Counted from the first letter of the stretch, positions 16,208 to 26,608 are shown. The stretch: DNA of 64,000 bases from Bradyrhizobium sp. CCGB12 (GCF_024199845.1 NZ_JANADO010000001.1:2728001-2792000), one strand, 5' to 3'. Notes: generated by a model not told the origin, from the letters alone. Numbers and translations: made by a program.

Positions 16208-17902
16208 CTACCGCGGCAACACCGACGCCGCGCCTGACGCGGGCAGGGCGGCCTGATCGGCCTCGTTCCGGCGATGATAGGGTTCGCCGGCCGCGTCCAG
16301 CACGGGATAGGCGACCGAGCAGATGTGCGAGTGGATGCGGCGCAGATCGCGCAGCACGTCCAGATGCAACGACGTGGTCTCGATGGTCTCGGGGCGGCCC
16401 TCGCGCAGCCGGTCGAGATGGCGCTCGACAGCGGCAAGCTCGGTGTTGCGCAGCGCCGTTTTCTCCACGAGCAGCTTGCGCGCCTCATTGGCGTCGCCCG
16501 ACATGAAGACGCCGAAGGCGATGCGGAGCGAATCCATCGTGCGCTTGTGGAAGGCGGCGAGCTCCTCGGCGCCCTCGGCCGAGAACTGGAAGCGCCGCTT
16601 GATCTTTTTGGTGGCGAGTTCGCTCAGACTCTTATCGATGATGTCGCCGATATGTTCGAGGTTGATGGCGAAGGAGATGATCTCCATCGCGCGTCGTCCT
16701 TCGCTTTCGTCCAGGCTGCCCCGCATGAGCTTGGTCACGTAAAGCTTGATGGCCTCGTCGAGACCGTCGACGGCATTGTCCATCTTCGAGACCTGGTCGA
16801 CCAGCGCACGGTCGCCGGTCATCATAGCCGCCATCACCTTGCGCAACATGACCTCGACGAGGTCGCCCATGCGCAGGGTCTCGCGGGCGGCGTCGGCGAG
16901 CGCCAGTGACGGCGTCTCCAGCGCGGTCTCGTCGAGATAGCGCGGGCGGGTTGGATCGGCCTCCTGGACGCGATCGGGCAGCAGCCGGGTCAACAGGCGC
17001 GACATGATATCGAGCAGGCCGATGAAGAGGACGGCGGTGCCGACGTTGAAGGCGATGTGGAACGCCGCCGTCATCCGCGCGAGATCGGGCTGCCAGGCGT
17101 GCATGTGCTCGGCGATCACGCCCAGGAAGGGCAGGACGAGAGCAATCCCGATCACGCGGTTGACGAGATTGCCGACCGGTAGGCGATAGCTCGCGGGATC
17201 GTCGCGCCTGGCACCCTCGAACACGGGATTGATGGCGCTGCCGAGATTGGCCCCGAGTACCAGCGCGAGGGCTGCGTAGGGCGTAATGAACTGCGAATAG
17301 GCCAGCGACATGATCAGCAGAACGCTGGCGACGCTCGAATGCACCGCCCAGGTGACGAGCGCGGCGATGACGATGCACAGAATGGGATCGCCCGTGATGG
17401 CCGACATCACGACACGGACGCCGGGCGCGTTCTCCGCCGGCGCCAGCGTGTCGAGCAGGATGTGCAGCGAGAGCAGCATCAGGCCGAGGCCGATGCAGAC
17501 GCGGCCGATGTCCTTGATCCGCGATCGCGGGCCGGAGCGGAAGGCCACGAGCCCGAGCACGAACAGCACCGGTGCAACGGCCGCGATGTTGAACGACAGC
17601 ACCTGCACGATCAGCGTCGTGCCGACATTGGCCCCGAGCATGATGGCGAGTGCGGCGGCGAGGGTGACGAGGCCCTCGGCGGCGAATGAACTGGTGATCA
17701 GGGCGGTCGCCGTGCTGCTCTGGAGCAGCGCGGTGAGCCCGAGGCCGGCGGCGAACGCGCTGAGGCGGTTGCTCAGCGCCTTGCCGAGCAGGCGGCGCAG
17801 GTCGGGACCAAAGGCGCGCAAGATCCCGCTGTGGACCATGTGCAGGCCCCACAGCAATAACGCAACGCCGCCCATGAGATCGAGCAGAACCAACGTTCCC
17901 AT
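16208..17902 (-). CDS. Na+/phosphate cotransporter with PhoU-like tail
   Basis: A 564-aa inner-membrane NptA/YjbB-type transporter. The N-terminal half has two inverted Na_Pi_cotrans repeats carrying the QSSTATALI motif (about 61-69) and the partner GANLGSAINP. About eight to ten TM helices end near residue 310. The C-terminal 240 residues form a helical PhoU-like domain (MGDLVEVMLRKVM, FAINLEHIGDIID). The length is typical for this fusion. Expected role: Na+-driven phosphate movement, tuned by the PhoU domain. It is monocistronic; the LAB_N gene ends 8 nt away in convergent orientation. Confidence 0.92.
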   Translation of the reverse strand: MGTLVLLDLMGGVALLLWGLHMVHSGILRAFGPDLRRLLGKALSNRLSAFAAGLGLTALLQSSTATALITSSFAAEGLVTLAAALAIMLGANVGTTLIVQVLSFNIAAVAPVLFVLGLVAFRSGPRSRIKDIGRVCIGLGLMLLSLHILLDTLAPAENAPGVRVVMSAITGDPILCIVIAALVTWAVHSSVASVLLIMSLAYSQFITPYAALALVLGANLGSAINPVFEGARRDDPASYRLPVGNLVNRVIGIALVLPFLGVIAEHMHAWQPDLARMTAAFHIAFNVGTAVLFIGLLDIMSRLLTRLLPDRVQEADPTRPRYLDETALETPSLALADAARETLRMGDLVEVMLRKVMAAMMTGDRALVDQVSKMDNAVDGLDEAIKLYVTKLMRGSLDESEGRRAMEIISFAINLEHIGDIIDKSLSELATKKIKRRFQFSAEGAEELAAFHKRTMDSLRIAFGVFMSGDANEARKLLVEKTALRNTELAAVERHLDRLREGRPETIETTSLHLDVLRDLRRIHSHICSVAYPVLDAAGEPYHRRNEADQAALPASGAASVLPR

Positions 17903-18101
17903 GCTCCGTGTCCTGATGAGAGTCGATTGGTGAGGCTAGCGCCAAACGGCAGCGGATCAAACCATTTGTTGGCGCATCGGCGTTAACGTTTGCGGCGGCT
18001 CCCCGTTCCCGCGGCGCGCATTTGCGCGTCCGCCGCGTCGCGCCCTTGCGCGTCGGCCGGTGCGATGCCGCGTCCTCAGGCCCGATGCCTTGTGAGCAGG
18101 C

Positions 18102-19286
18102 TCACATTTCCGCCTTCAGGGCGGCGAAGCCGCGATCGAGATCCGCCTTGAGGTCGTCGACGCTTTCGAGCCCGATGTGGAGGCGCAGCGTCGGACCGCC
18201 GGGCGCCCACTTGGTCGCGGTGCGATAGGCATCGCAATCGAAGGGAATCGCAAGGCTCTCGAAGCCGCCCCAGGAGAAGCCCATGCCGAACAGTTTCAGC
18301 GTGTTGAGCATGGTGTCGACGGCCTTCTGCGGGGCCGGCTTCAGCACGATGCTGAACAGGCCCGAGGCGCCCGTGAAGTCGCGCTTCCAGATCGCATGAC
18401 CTGGATCGGTCTCCAGTCCCGGATGCAGCACGCGCGCGACCTCCGGTCTGGCCGCGAGCCAGCGCGCCATGTCGAGCCCCGAACGATGATGCTGCGCCAG
18501 CCGCACCGACAGAGTGCGCAGACCGCGCAGCGCCAGGAAGACGTCGTCGGGACCGGCGCAGACGCCGAGCAGGCGGATGCCTTCGGCAATCTGCGGCCAG
18601 GCCTTGGCGTTGGCCGAGATGGTGCCGAACATGATGTCGGAATGGCCGCCGATATATTTGGTGGCCGCCTGCATGCTGATGTCGACGCCCTGGTCGAGCG
18701 AGCGGTGATAGAGCGGCGTCGCCCAGGTGTTGTCGTCGATGACGAGCGCGCCGCGGGCATGCGCGACCTCGGCGATGGCGCGGATATCGGGCATCTCGAA
18801 CGACTGCGAGCCTGGCGCCTCCACCAGAACGGCACGGGTGTTGGGCTTGAACAGCTTGTCGATGGCGGCGCCGATCATCGGATCGAAGTAGGTGGTCTCG
18901 ACGCCATAGCGGGTGAGCATGCCGTTGCAGAAATTGCGCGAGGGCCGGTAGACGTTGTCGCAGACCAGGATGTGGTCGCCGGTCTTCAGCACCGAGAGCA
19001 GGGTAGTGGAGATCGCCGACAGCCCCGACGGCACGATGCCGACGCCGGCGCATTGCGGCCCCTCCAGCGCCATCAGCGTCTCCTGGAACGCCTTGGTGGT
19101 GGGGGAGCCGTGGCGGCCATAGGTGAACTCGCCGCGATGGGCGTGCAGGTCCTCGGCGGTCGGATAGAGCACGGTCGAGCCGTGGAACACCGGCGGATTG
19201 ACGAACCCCTTCTGCGCCTTGGTGTCGCGGCCGGAGGTGACCAGCCGGGTCTCGGCCTGCTGCTGGGAGGAGTTCGAGGAATCCAT
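18102..19286 (-). CDS. metC: Cystathionine beta-lyase
   Basis: A 394-aa PLP enzyme of the Cys/Met metabolism family that cleaves cystathionine to homocysteine, pyruvate and ammonia. The lysine that binds PLP is Lys210 in ATKYIGGHSD. FTYGRHGSPT (about 54-63) and VPSGLSAI are cofactor-binding segments, and the VCAGPDDVFLALRGLRTL region is typical of MetC rather than MetB. It is monocistronic, with a candidate sigma70-type promoter 70-100 nt upstream. CGS-family paralogues are similar enough that substrate preference is not certain. Confidence 0.9.
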   Translation of the reverse strand: MDSSNSSQQQAETRLVTSGRDTKAQKGFVNPPVFHGSTVLYPTAEDLHAHRGEFTYGRHGSPTTKAFQETLMALEGPQCAGVGIVPSGLSAISTTLLSVLKTGDHILVCDNVYRPSRNFCNGMLTRYGVETTYFDPMIGAAIDKLFKPNTRAVLVEAPGSQSFEMPDIRAIAEVAHARGALVIDDNTWATPLYHRSLDQGVDISMQAATKYIGGHSDIMFGTISANAKAWPQIAEGIRLLGVCAGPDDVFLALRGLRTLSVRLAQHHRSGLDMARWLAARPEVARVLHPGLETDPGHAIWKRDFTGASGLFSIVLKPAPQKAVDTMLNTLKLFGMGFSWGGFESLAIPFDCDAYRTATKWAPGGPTLRLHIGLESVDDLKADLDRGFAALKAEM

Positions 19287-19356
19287 GCGTCTGCCTTCAA
19301 AACCGCGTTTCCAGCGGGCGCGTCGCGCCCATGGGCTGGCCGAAAGGCCGCTGTCG

Positions 19357-19387
19357 TTAATAACAGAACACAGAAGAGTCCCGTCAA
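19357..19387 (-). promoter_or_regulatory. Candidate sigma70-type promoter of metC
   Basis: On the reverse strand TTGACG (complement of 19382-19387) and TATTAA (complement of 19357-19362) lie 19 nt apart, about 70 nt before the metC start. The spacing is slightly long. A GGCC-TTTC-GGCC hairpin lies between it and the gene. Confidence 0.4.
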
Positions 19388-19682
19388 CCCCTTGACCCGG
19401 AACGCCAGTCGTTCTGTGATGCGCAGGTGCTATTCAGTCGCCGCATGTTGAGGGGCCTGCCGCGACCTTTGATCCATCGCCTGACCGGACTTTGCGTCAC
19501 AGCCATCATGGCGGGTGCCTTCCGGCGGGGATCAAGGTATGGCCTCCCGGGATCGGTGGGTGTTCGGCTAGGTTTTCCAGCATGACTCTTGCAAGGCTAG
19601 CCTTGGTACGATTAGCCCTGGCAGCGATGACCCCAAAGACAACGTTCCCGACCTTGAGACGACCTTGAAAGGCCCAAAGCCC

Positions 19683-20699
19683 ATGAAACGCGTAACCCTG
19701 GCTCTCACTCTTGCTCTCGCCGCCGGCCTGTCTGCCCAAGCCGCCGATGCGCAAACGCTCAAGACCATCAAGGACCGGGGCATGCTGTCCTGCGGCGTCA
19801 GCCAAGGCCTGCCGGGCTTCTCGTCGCCCGACGACAAGGGCAACTGGACCGGCCTCGACGTCGACGTCTGCCGGGCCATCGCCGGCGCGATCTTCAACGA
19901 TCCGACCAAGGTCAAGTACGTGCCGCTGTCCGCCAAGGATCGCTTCACGGCGTTGCAATCCGGCGAGATCGACGTGCTCTCGCGCAACACCACCTGGACC
20001 ATCTCGCGCGACACCTCGCTCGGCGCCAACTTCACCGGCGTGACCTATTATGACGGGCAGGGGTTCATGGTGAAGAAGTCGCTCAAGGTGAACTCCGCGC
20101 TCGAGCTCAACAGCGCCTCGGTCTGCGTGCAGACCGGCACCACCACCGAGCAAAATCTCGCCGACTACTTCAAGGCCAACAACATGAAGTACGAGGTGAT
20201 CGCGTTCGGCACCAACGACGAAACGGTCAAGGCCTACGAAGCTGGCCGCTGCGACGTCTTCACCACCGACCAGTCGGGCCTGTACGCCAATCGCCTCAAG
20301 CTTGCCAATCCCAACGACCATATGGTGCTCCCCGAAATCATCTCGAAGGAGCCGCTCGGGCCGATGGTGCGCCACGGCGACGACCAGTGGTTCGACATCG
20401 TGAAATGGACCCTGTTTGCGATGATCACCGCCGAAGAGCTCGGCGTGACCTCCAAGAATGTTGACGAGAAGGCGAAGCTGGAAAACCCGGAGCTGAAGCG
20501 CGTGCTCGGCAGCGACGGTAATTTCGGCGAACAGCTCGGCCTGACCAAGGACTGGGTGGTGCGGATCGTGAAGGCGGTCGGCAATTACGGCGAGGTATTC
20601 GATCGCAACGTCGGCGCGGGCTCGCCGCTCGCCATCAATCGCGGTCTCAACAATCTCTGGAACAAGGGCGGTCTCCAGTACGCGCCGCCGATCCGCTGA
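19683..20699 (+). CDS. aapJ: General L-amino acid ABC transporter, substrate-binding protein
   Basis: A 338-aa periplasmic solute-binding protein of the AapJ/BztA family with a Sec signal peptide (MKRVTLALTLALAAG..AADAQ). The mature protein has the family segments GMLSCGVSQGLPGFSSPD, SRNTTWTISRDTSLG and VFTTDQSGLYANRL. The ATG at 19683 has GAAAGG 10 nt upstream; a TTG start at 19665 is possible but would spoil the signal peptide. It is the first gene of the aapJQMP operon, which imports a broad range of L-amino acids and in rhizobia also affects solute efflux. Confidence 0.95.
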   Translation: MKRVTLALTLALAAGLSAQAADAQTLKTIKDRGMLSCGVSQGLPGFSSPDDKGNWTGLDVDVCRAIAGAIFNDPTKVKYVPLSAKDRFTALQSGEIDVLSRNTTWTISRDTSLGANFTGVTYYDGQGFMVKKSLKVNSALELNSASVCVQTGTTTEQNLADYFKANNMKYEVIAFGTNDETVKAYEAGRCDVFTTDQSGLYANRLKLANPNDHMVLPEIISKEPLGPMVRHGDDQWFDIVKWTLFAMITAEELGVTSKNVDEKAKLENPELKRVLGSDGNFGEQLGLTKDWVVRIVKAVGNYGEVFDRNVGAGSPLAINRGLNNLWNKGGLQYAPPIR

Positions 20700-20724
20700 T
20701 CGCCCTGATCCGCGGCTCGCGGCG

Positions 20725-21930
20725 ATGAGCACCGAGGCCCGTAAACCGCCGCCCCAGATCGCGCTGAAGATAAGGCGCATGCTGGGCGGCAAGGCAGGCT
20801 GGAACGGCGTTGCCGTCCAGTTTGCCTTCGCGGCGATCCTGGGCTGGATCGGCTATGAGATCGTCTCCAACGCCCGCGCCAACCTCGAGAACCAGCACAT
20901 TGCCGCCGGCTTCGGCTTCCTCCGGAACAATGCCGGCTTCGACGTCAATCAGACCCTGATCTCCTACACCGGCTCCGACACGTTCCTGCGCGTGTTCGTG
21001 GTCGGGCTTCTCAATACGCTCGTGGTCTCGGTGGTCGGCATTGTCTTCGCCACCGTGATCGGCTTCATCGTCGCGCTGTGCCGACTGTCGCCGAACTGGC
21101 TGCTGTCGCGCGTCGGCGAGATCTATGTCGAGATCATCCGCAATCTGCCGCTCCTGTTCCAGATCCTGTTCTGGTACCTCGCGGTGCTGGCGGCGCTGCC
21201 CAATCCGCGGCAGAGCATTTCGCTGCTTGGCATTGCCTTCATCAGCAATCGTGGCCTCGTCGTTCCCAGCCCGATCGGCGAGCCCGGCCTCGAGCCATTC
21301 CTGGCGATGCTGGCGCTCGGCATCGTCGCCGCATTGGCCCTGCGCATCTATGCGCGTCGCGCGCTGTTTCAGGAAGGGCGGATGATCCGGATCTGGCCCT
21401 ATGTGTTGGGCCTGTTGTTCGGGCTGCCGCTGGCCACCATGCTGGTATCAGGTCTGCCTTTCACCTTCGAACTGCCGCAGCTCAAGGGGTTCAATTTCGC
21501 CGGCGGCTCGCGCATCATCCCGGAATTCGTGGCGCTGACGCTGGCGCTGTCGACCTATACCGCCGCCTTCATCGCCGAGATCGTGCGTGCCGGTATCCTG
21601 TCGGTCCACAAGGGACAGATGGAGGCGGGATCCTCCCTGGGCTTGAGCCGCGGCACCACGCTTCGTCTGATCGTCGTGCCGCAGGCCATGCGGGTCATCG
21701 TGCCGCCGCTGACCAACCAGTACCTCAATTTGACCAAGAATTCCTCGCTGGCGGTCGCGATCGGCTATCCTGACCTCGTGTCGGTCTTCGCCGGCACCTC
21801 GCTGAGCCAGACCGGGCAGGCGATCGAGATCATCGCCATGACGATGGGCGTTTATCTCCTGATCTCCCTCGTCACCAGCGCGATCATGAGCGTCTATGGT
21901 TGGCGCGTCAGCCGGAGCCTCGGCGCATGA
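20725..21930 (+). CDS. aapQ: General L-amino acid ABC transporter, permease AapQ
   Basis: A 401-aa inner-membrane permease of the HisM/polar amino acid family, longer than simple permeases as expected for AapQ. About eight TM helices surround a cytoplasmic coupling loop (EAGSSLGLSRGTTLRLIVVPQAMRV, shortened here to its core) near residues 290-320. YVEIIRNLPLLFQILF marks the conserved TM domain. It starts 25 nt after aapJ and overlaps aapM by 4 nt (ATGA), so translation is coupled. Confidence 0.94.
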   Translation: MSTEARKPPPQIALKIRRMLGGKAGWNGVAVQFAFAAILGWIGYEIVSNARANLENQHIAAGFGFLRNNAGFDVNQTLISYTGSDTFLRVFVVGLLNTLVVSVVGIVFATVIGFIVALCRLSPNWLLSRVGEIYVEIIRNLPLLFQILFWYLAVLAALPNPRQSISLLGIAFISNRGLVVPSPIGEPGLEPFLAMLALGIVAALALRIYARRALFQEGRMIRIWPYVLGLLFGLPLATMLVSGLPFTFELPQLKGFNFAGGSRIIPEFVALTLALSTYTAAFIAEIVRAGILSVHKGQMEAGSSLGLSRGTTLRLIVVPQAMRVIVPPLTNQYLNLTKNSSLAVAIGYPDLVSVFAGTSLSQTGQAIEIIAMTMGVYLLISLVTSAIMSVYGWRVSRSLGA

Positions 21931-23447
21931 GCGATATCACCACGTCCACCTTCGTCCGTCATGACCTGGTCGCCGAGCGTCCTGCGCCAATCAAGACCAC
22001 AGGCTTCATCGGCGTGCTGCGCACCCGCCTGTTCAATTCGCCGACCAACATCCTGCTCACGATCGTGGGCGCTTTGCTGCTCTGGTTCACCATCATTCCC
22101 TCCGTCAAGTTCCTGATGGTCGATGCGGTCTGGACCGGTCAGGACCGCGCCGCCTGCCTGACCGAGAATGCCGGCTTTGCGGTCGGCGCCTGCTGGCCCT
22201 ACATCCAGGCCAAGCTGCCGCAGCTGATCTACGGCTTCTATCCCGAGGCCGAACGCTGGCGGGTCAATCTCACTTTCGTCTTGGCAATAGCCCTGCTGGT
22301 GCCGATGCTCGTTCCACGGCTGCCGGCGAAGGGCCTGAATGCCAGCCTGTTCTTCGTCGCCTTTCCGGTGGTCGCATTCTTCCTGCTGCACGGCGGCGGC
22401 ATCAAGGGCTTCGGCCTGAGCTGGACGGCCGGCCTGCTGCAATTGTTCGACGAGAGCATCATCGGTGCCGGGCAGGCGCTGCTCAGTCTCAGCAAGACCT
22501 CTGCCGTCGCTCCGCTGCTGTGGGTCGTCGGAAGCCTCATCGTGCTGGTCGGCACGGTAATCTCCTGGCTGATCTTTCCGCTCACCTGGCTGCGCGATCA
22601 CATCCAGGGGATGGCGCAGCCGGTTTGGGCCGATTTCGCGGTCACGGCCGCGATCGCGTGCCTGATCGCCTTCGTTCTCGGCGGCGGCGTTCGCACCGGC
22701 GGGCGGGCTCTGGCATCCAGCATCGCCACCTTCATTGCCATCGCCATCGTCATCACGTTGATGGGCCTCGACCGTGGCGGATTGCCGGTCGTGTCAACCA
22801 ATCTATGGGGCGGGCTTCTGGTGACCCTGGTGGTCTCCGTCACCGGCATCGTCACCTCGCTGCCGATCGGCATCGCGCTGGCGCTCGGCCGCCGTTCCAC
22901 CATTCCGCTGATCAGGATATTCTCGATCGCCTTCATCGAGTTCTGGCGCGGCGTGCCGCTGATCACCGTGCTGTTCTTCGCCACCTACATGCTGCCGCTG
23001 TTCCTGCCCGGCAATTTCTCCGTCGACGGCCTCGTGCGCGCTCTGATAGGCATTGCGCTGTTCACGGGAGCCTATCAGGCCGAGAACGTCCGCGGTGGCC
23101 TCGCCGCGATTCCGCGCGGGCAAGGCGAGGCCGCCGCGGCCCTGGGGCTGTCCTGGTGGAAGACGACCTCGCTGATCGTGCTGCCGCAGGCGCTGCGCCA
23201 CGTCATTCCGAACCTCGTCAACAGCTTCATCTCGCTGTTCAAGGACACCTCGCTGGTCTCGATCGTGGCGCTGTTCGATCTGCTCGGCTCGCTTCGCGCC
23301 TCGTTCTCGGATCCGAAATGGTCGACGCCGTCGACCGCGTTTACCGGCTTTGCCTTTGCCGGCATCATCTACTTCATCTTCTGCTTTGGAATGTCGCGCT
23401 ACTCGCTCTTCGTCGAGCACCGCCTCAACGCTCACCGCCGCAACTGA
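21927..23447 (+). CDS. aapM: General L-amino acid ABC transporter, permease AapM
   Basis: A 506-aa partner permease of AapQ. Its N-terminal half has a large insertion typical of AapM/BztC (residues about 60-230 with extra TM helices and a Cys pair in the first periplasmic loop). The C-terminal half has the permease core, [16 protein letters not shown] and the coupling loop [15 protein letters not shown]. The start ATG at 21927 overlaps the aapQ stop; the stop overlaps a possible ATG for aapP as TGATG. Confidence 0.94.
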   Translation: MSDITTSTFVRHDLVAERPAPIKTTGFIGVLRTRLFNSPTNILLTIVGALLLWFTIIPSVKFLMVDAVWTGQDRAACLTENAGFAVGACWPYIQAKLPQLIYGFYPEAERWRVNLTFVLAIALLVPMLVPRLPAKGLNASLFFVAFPVVAFFLLHGGGIKGFGLSWTAGLLQLFDESIIGAGQALLSLSKTSAVAPLLWVVGSLIVLVGTVISWLIFPLTWLRDHIQGMAQPVWADFAVTAAIACLIAFVLGGGVRTGGRALASSIATFIAIAIVITLMGLDRGGLPVVSTNLWGGLLVTLVVSVTGIVTSLPIGIALALGRRSTIPLIRIFSIAFIEFWRGVPLITVLFFATYMLPLFLPGNFSVDGLVRALIGIALFTGAYQAENVRGGLAAIPRGQGEAAAALGLSWWKTTSLIVLPQALRHVIPNLVNSFISLFKDTSLVSIVALFDLLGSLRASFSDPKWSTPSTAFTGFAFAGIIYFIFCFGMSRYSLFVEHRLNAHRRN

Positions 23448-23458
23448 TGGAGCTCACC

Positions 23459-24196
23459 ATGTCCGACCCCATCGTCAAGATTTCCGGCCTCAACAAATGG
23501 TACGGCGAGTTTCACGTCCTGCGCGACATCGACCTCGAGGTCCACAAGGGCGAGCGCATCGTGATCTGCGGGCCCTCGGGCTCGGGCAAGTCGACGCTGA
23601 TCCGCTGCATCAACGCGCTGGAGGAATTCCAGGAGGGCGAGATCGTCGTCGACGGCATCGAGCTCGGGCCGAACCTCAAGCATATCGACGCGGTACGCCG
23701 CGAGGTCGGGATGGTGTTCCAGAGCTTCAATCTGTTCCCGCACCTCACGGTCCTCGATAATTGCACGCTGGCGCCGATCTGGGTGCGCAACATCCCCAAG
23801 AAGGATGCCGAGGAGACCGCCATGAAATTCCTGGAGCGGGTCAAGATCCCGCACCAGGCCAACAAGTTTCCGGGCCAGATGTCCGGCGGCCAGCAGCAGC
23901 GCGTCGCGATCGCCCGCGCCCTGACCATGAACCCGAAGGTGATGCTGTTCGACGAGCCGACCTCGGCGCTCGACCCCGAAATGGTCAAGGAAGTCCTCGA
24001 CACCATGGTCGACCTCGCCGAGGAGGGCATGACCATGCTGGTCGTGACCCACGAGATGGGCTTTGCCCGCGAGGTCGCCAACCGCGTCGTGTTCATGGAC
24101 GCCGGCCAGATCATCGAGGCCAACACGCCGAACGAGTTCTTCGCCGCCCCGCAGCACGCCCGCACAAAACTGTTCCTGAGCCAGATCCTGCGCTGA
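23459..24196 (+). CDS. aapP: General L-amino acid ABC transporter, ATPase AapP
   Basis: A 245-aa ABC ATPase that powers AapQM. It has Walker [10 protein letters not shown] (about 37-45), a Q-loop in [11 protein letters not shown], signature [15 protein letters not shown], Walker B VMLFDEP and the switch His in VVTHEMG. The start at 23459 has GGAG 7 nt upstream; an ATG at 23447 overlapping the aapM stop would add four residues (MELT). It is the last gene of the operon; a GC hairpin lies 2 nt past the stop. Confidence 0.95.
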   Translation: MSDPIVKISGLNKWYGEFHVLRDIDLEVHKGERIVICGPSGSGKSTLIRCINALEEFQEGEIVVDGIELGPNLKHIDAVRREVGMVFQSFNLFPHLTVLDNCTLAPIWVRNIPKKDAEETAMKFLERVKIPHQANKFPGQMSGGQQQRVAIARALTMNPKVMLFDEPTSALDPEMVKEVLDTMVDLAEEGMTMLVVTHEMGFAREVANRVVFMDAGQIIEANTPNEFFAAPQHARTKLFLSQILR

Positions 24197-24197
24197 G

Positions 24198-24215
24198 CCC
24201 CGGGAAATCCCGGGG
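24198..24215 (+). terminator. Hairpin after aapP
   Basis: CCCCGGG (24198-24204) pairs perfectly with CCCGGGG (24209-24215) around AAAT, directly after the aapP stop. No T run follows, so termination would be weak or Rho-assisted. Confidence 0.5.
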
Positions 24216-24265
24216 GCGTCCCCGGTCAAGCCGATCGGCCGGCCCCGGCCGCGAATCAGTTAGAC

Positions 24266-24291
24266 TCTCTCCGGGCCATCCTCCGGAGAGA
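24266..24291 (+). promoter_or_regulatory. Leader hairpin hiding the Shine-Dalgarno of the first TPR/OGT gene
   Basis: TCTCTCCGG (24266-24274) pairs perfectly with CCGGAGAGA (24283-24291). The 3' arm contains the GGAGAGA Shine-Dalgarno used by the TTG start at 24296. The same leader, with one mismatch in the stem, precedes the second paralogue at 26609-26634. Translational control is inferred. Confidence 0.5.
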
Positions 24292-24295
24292 CACC

Positions 24296-26536
24296 TTGCA
24301 GAGCAGCGGCGGCGCGCGCGCGTTCCAGAACGCGCGATTGCAGAAAAAATTGATGAAGCAGGCGGACGCCATCATCTCCGCCGCGGCCGCCGCTTATGGC
24401 CAGGGCAAATATGCCGAGACCGAGACGCTCTGCCGTGAGATCCTGAAAGCAATTCCGGATCATGTCGACGCCATGCACCTGCTCGGCATGTGCGCGCATG
24501 ACGGCCGGCGCCTGGAGGAGGCGCAACAGCTGCTTGAACGCGTGATCGAGCTCGATCCGCGCCTGCACGATGCCCATAACAATCTCGCGACCGTCCATTT
24601 CGACCTTGGTGACTACGAAGGGGCGCGGCGGTGTCAGGAGAAGGCCATCGCGCTCAAGCCGAATTTCGTGGTCGCGCTAACCAATCTCGGCAACACGCTG
24701 ATGCATCTGGGGCGGTTCGGAGAGGCGCTCGAGCTGCACGAGCGCGCCATCAAGCTGAAGCCGGATTGTGCCGATGCGTTCTGCAATCGCGGCATGGTCG
24801 AGATCTTGCTGGGACAGATCACTCGCGCAAAGGAAAGTTTCGATCGCGCCCTGCTGTTTCAGCCGCGCCACGCGGAGGCTATGGTCGGCAAGGGCATGGT
24901 CAGCATCGAGCTGCGGCACCACGACGAGGCGGCGGCCAAGTTTGCCATGGCCCTCGCGATCAAGCCCGGCTCGCCGAGGATCCTGGCCCAGCGTGGGCGG
25001 CTCAGTTTCGAGCTGCAGCGGCTCGACGAGGCACTTGGCGATTTCGAGGCTGCGCTGGCGATCTCCCCCAAGCTCGAACTTGCCCTGCGGGGGAAGGCAC
25101 AGACCTGCCTCATCCAGGGTAAGACCGCGCAGGCGATTGCCGCCGCCACGACCTTGATCGAGCAAAATCCGCGCTCCGAAATCGGGGTGGCGCTGATGGG
25201 CTTCGCCTATTCAAACCAGGGAGAGATCGACACCGCGATCGAATATCTCGATCGCGCGTTGGCGATCCGACCGGACTATGGGGATGCGATCAGAGGCAAG
25301 ATCTTCTTGCAGGATTACCGCGCCGAGGCCGATTTCGCGGTCCAGCAGGCGGTGCGACGGGAGTGGTGGGACCGGATCGGGGCCAAGCAGCCGCGAAGGA
25401 CGCTGCCGCAGCGGCCGCGTGATCCGGAAAAGCGGATCGTGGTCGGCTACGTCGCTGCCGAATTCCGGCAACACTCGGCCGGCCTCACCTTGCTGCCGGT
25501 GCTGCGCCATCACGATCACGCCAAGTTTGAGATCATCTGCTATTATTGCTGGCCTGTGCAGGATGAGTACACCGCCAAGTTCAAGCCACTCGCGGACGTC
25601 TGGGTCGACGCCTGGCAGATGTCGGACGACGAACTGGCCGACCGCATTCAGGCCGACAATGTCGATATCCTGATCGACGTTTCGGGCCACACGACCGGTA
25701 ACAGACTCAATGCTTTCGCGCGGAAGCCGGCCCCGATCCAGGCCACGGGCTTCGGACACGCGACGGGCACGGGCATGCAGACCATGGACTACGTGCTCGC
25801 GGATCCCATTTTCATTCCGCCATCGGTTCGGCACTTGTTTCCCGAAAAGATCTACGATCTGCCGTGCCTGATCACGATGGAGCCCGTCTCGGATCAGCAG
25901 CCCTCCGAGCTGCCGATGCTCCGCAACGGCTACGTCACCTTCGGCGTGTTCAACCGCATCTACAAGATCTCGGACGATGCGATCCGTGTGTGGTCGCGTG
26001 TGATGCAAGAGGTGCCGGGATCGAAGATCATCCTCAAGCATGGGCTGCTCGATGATCCCCTGCTGCGCGACAGCCTGGTCGCGCGATTCGTGGCCCAGGG
26101 CATTGCCGAGGAGAATATCACCTGCCTCGGCTCCACCTCGCGCAACGACCATCTGCTGGCCTTTGCCAATATCGATATTTCTCTCGATACGTTCCCGCAG
26201 AATGGCGGCATCAGCACCTGGGAATCGCTCTACAAGGGTGTTCCCGTCGTGGCCAAGCTCGGCAACGGAGCCTCCTCGCGTGCCGGTGCCTCCATCGTGG
26301 CTGCCGTCGGCCTCAGCGACTGGGTCGCAGAGGATGACGAGGGCTATGTCGAGATCGCCCGCAAATTTGCGACGCAGCCCGATCACCTCGTGAAGTTGCG
26401 CGCAGGGCTGCCGGCTCAGATCGCAGCTTCGCCGGCCGGCAATGTCGAGATCTACACGCGTGAGCTCGAGGCGGGTTACCGCCAGTTCTGGCGCGACTAT
26501 TGTGCCGCTGCCTCGGAAGGCGACGACGTTGCGTAG
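24296..26536 (+). CDS. TPR/O-GlcNAc transferase-like protein (SPINDLY type), copy 1
   Basis: A 746-aa cytoplasmic protein with a TPR array (about residues 25-340; repeats such as AHNNLATVHFDLGDYEGA and ALTNLGNTLMHLGRF) followed by a GT41 catalytic region (about 370-735). VGYVAAEFRQHSAG (His393) matches the catalytic His segment of OGT; DVSGHTTGNRL, GFGHATGTGMQTMDY and LDTFPQNGGISTWESL are the nucleotide-sugar binding region. It likely O-glycosylates Ser/Thr of unknown partners; fucosyl or GlcNAc donor cannot be told. The start is TTG 24296 with a GGAGAGA Shine-Dalgarno; no better ATG exists upstream. A close tandem paralogue follows 102 nt downstream. Confidence 0.88.
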   Translation: MQSSGGARAFQNARLQKKLMKQADAIISAAAAAYGQGKYAETETLCREILKAIPDHVDAMHLLGMCAHDGRRLEEAQQLLERVIELDPRLHDAHNNLATVHFDLGDYEGARRCQEKAIALKPNFVVALTNLGNTLMHLGRFGEALELHERAIKLKPDCADAFCNRGMVEILLGQITRAKESFDRALLFQPRHAEAMVGKGMVSIELRHHDEAAAKFAMALAIKPGSPRILAQRGRLSFELQRLDEALGDFEAALAISPKLELALRGKAQTCLIQGKTAQAIAAATTLIEQNPRSEIGVALMGFAYSNQGEIDTAIEYLDRALAIRPDYGDAIRGKIFLQDYRAEADFAVQQAVRREWWDRIGAKQPRRTLPQRPRDPEKRIVVGYVAAEFRQHSAGLTLLPVLRHHDHAKFEIICYYCWPVQDEYTAKFKPLADVWVDAWQMSDDELADRIQADNVDILIDVSGHTTGNRLNAFARKPAPIQATGFGHATGTGMQTMDYVLADPIFIPPSVRHLFPEKIYDLPCLITMEPVSDQQPSELPMLRNGYVTFGVFNRIYKISDDAIRVWSRVMQEVPGSKIILKHGLLDDPLLRDSLVARFVAQGIAEENITCLGSTSRNDHLLAFANIDISLDTFPQNGGISTWESLYKGVPVVAKLGNGASSRAGASIVAAVGLSDWVAEDDEGYVEIARKFATQPDHLVKLRAGLPAQIAASPAGNVEIYTRELEAGYRQFWRDYCAAASEGDDVA

Positions 26537-26608
26537 GCAGGTCGGTTGCGTCCCCGGGGCGTTGCTGGTCCCGCTCACAGGGCGGTGCTGGCTGCGAATC
26601 AGTTAGTC

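Noticed and set aside
19287..19682. SAM riboswitch before metC
   Set aside because: The leader lacks a recognisable SAM-II core; only a promoter-like pair and a small hairpin are seen.
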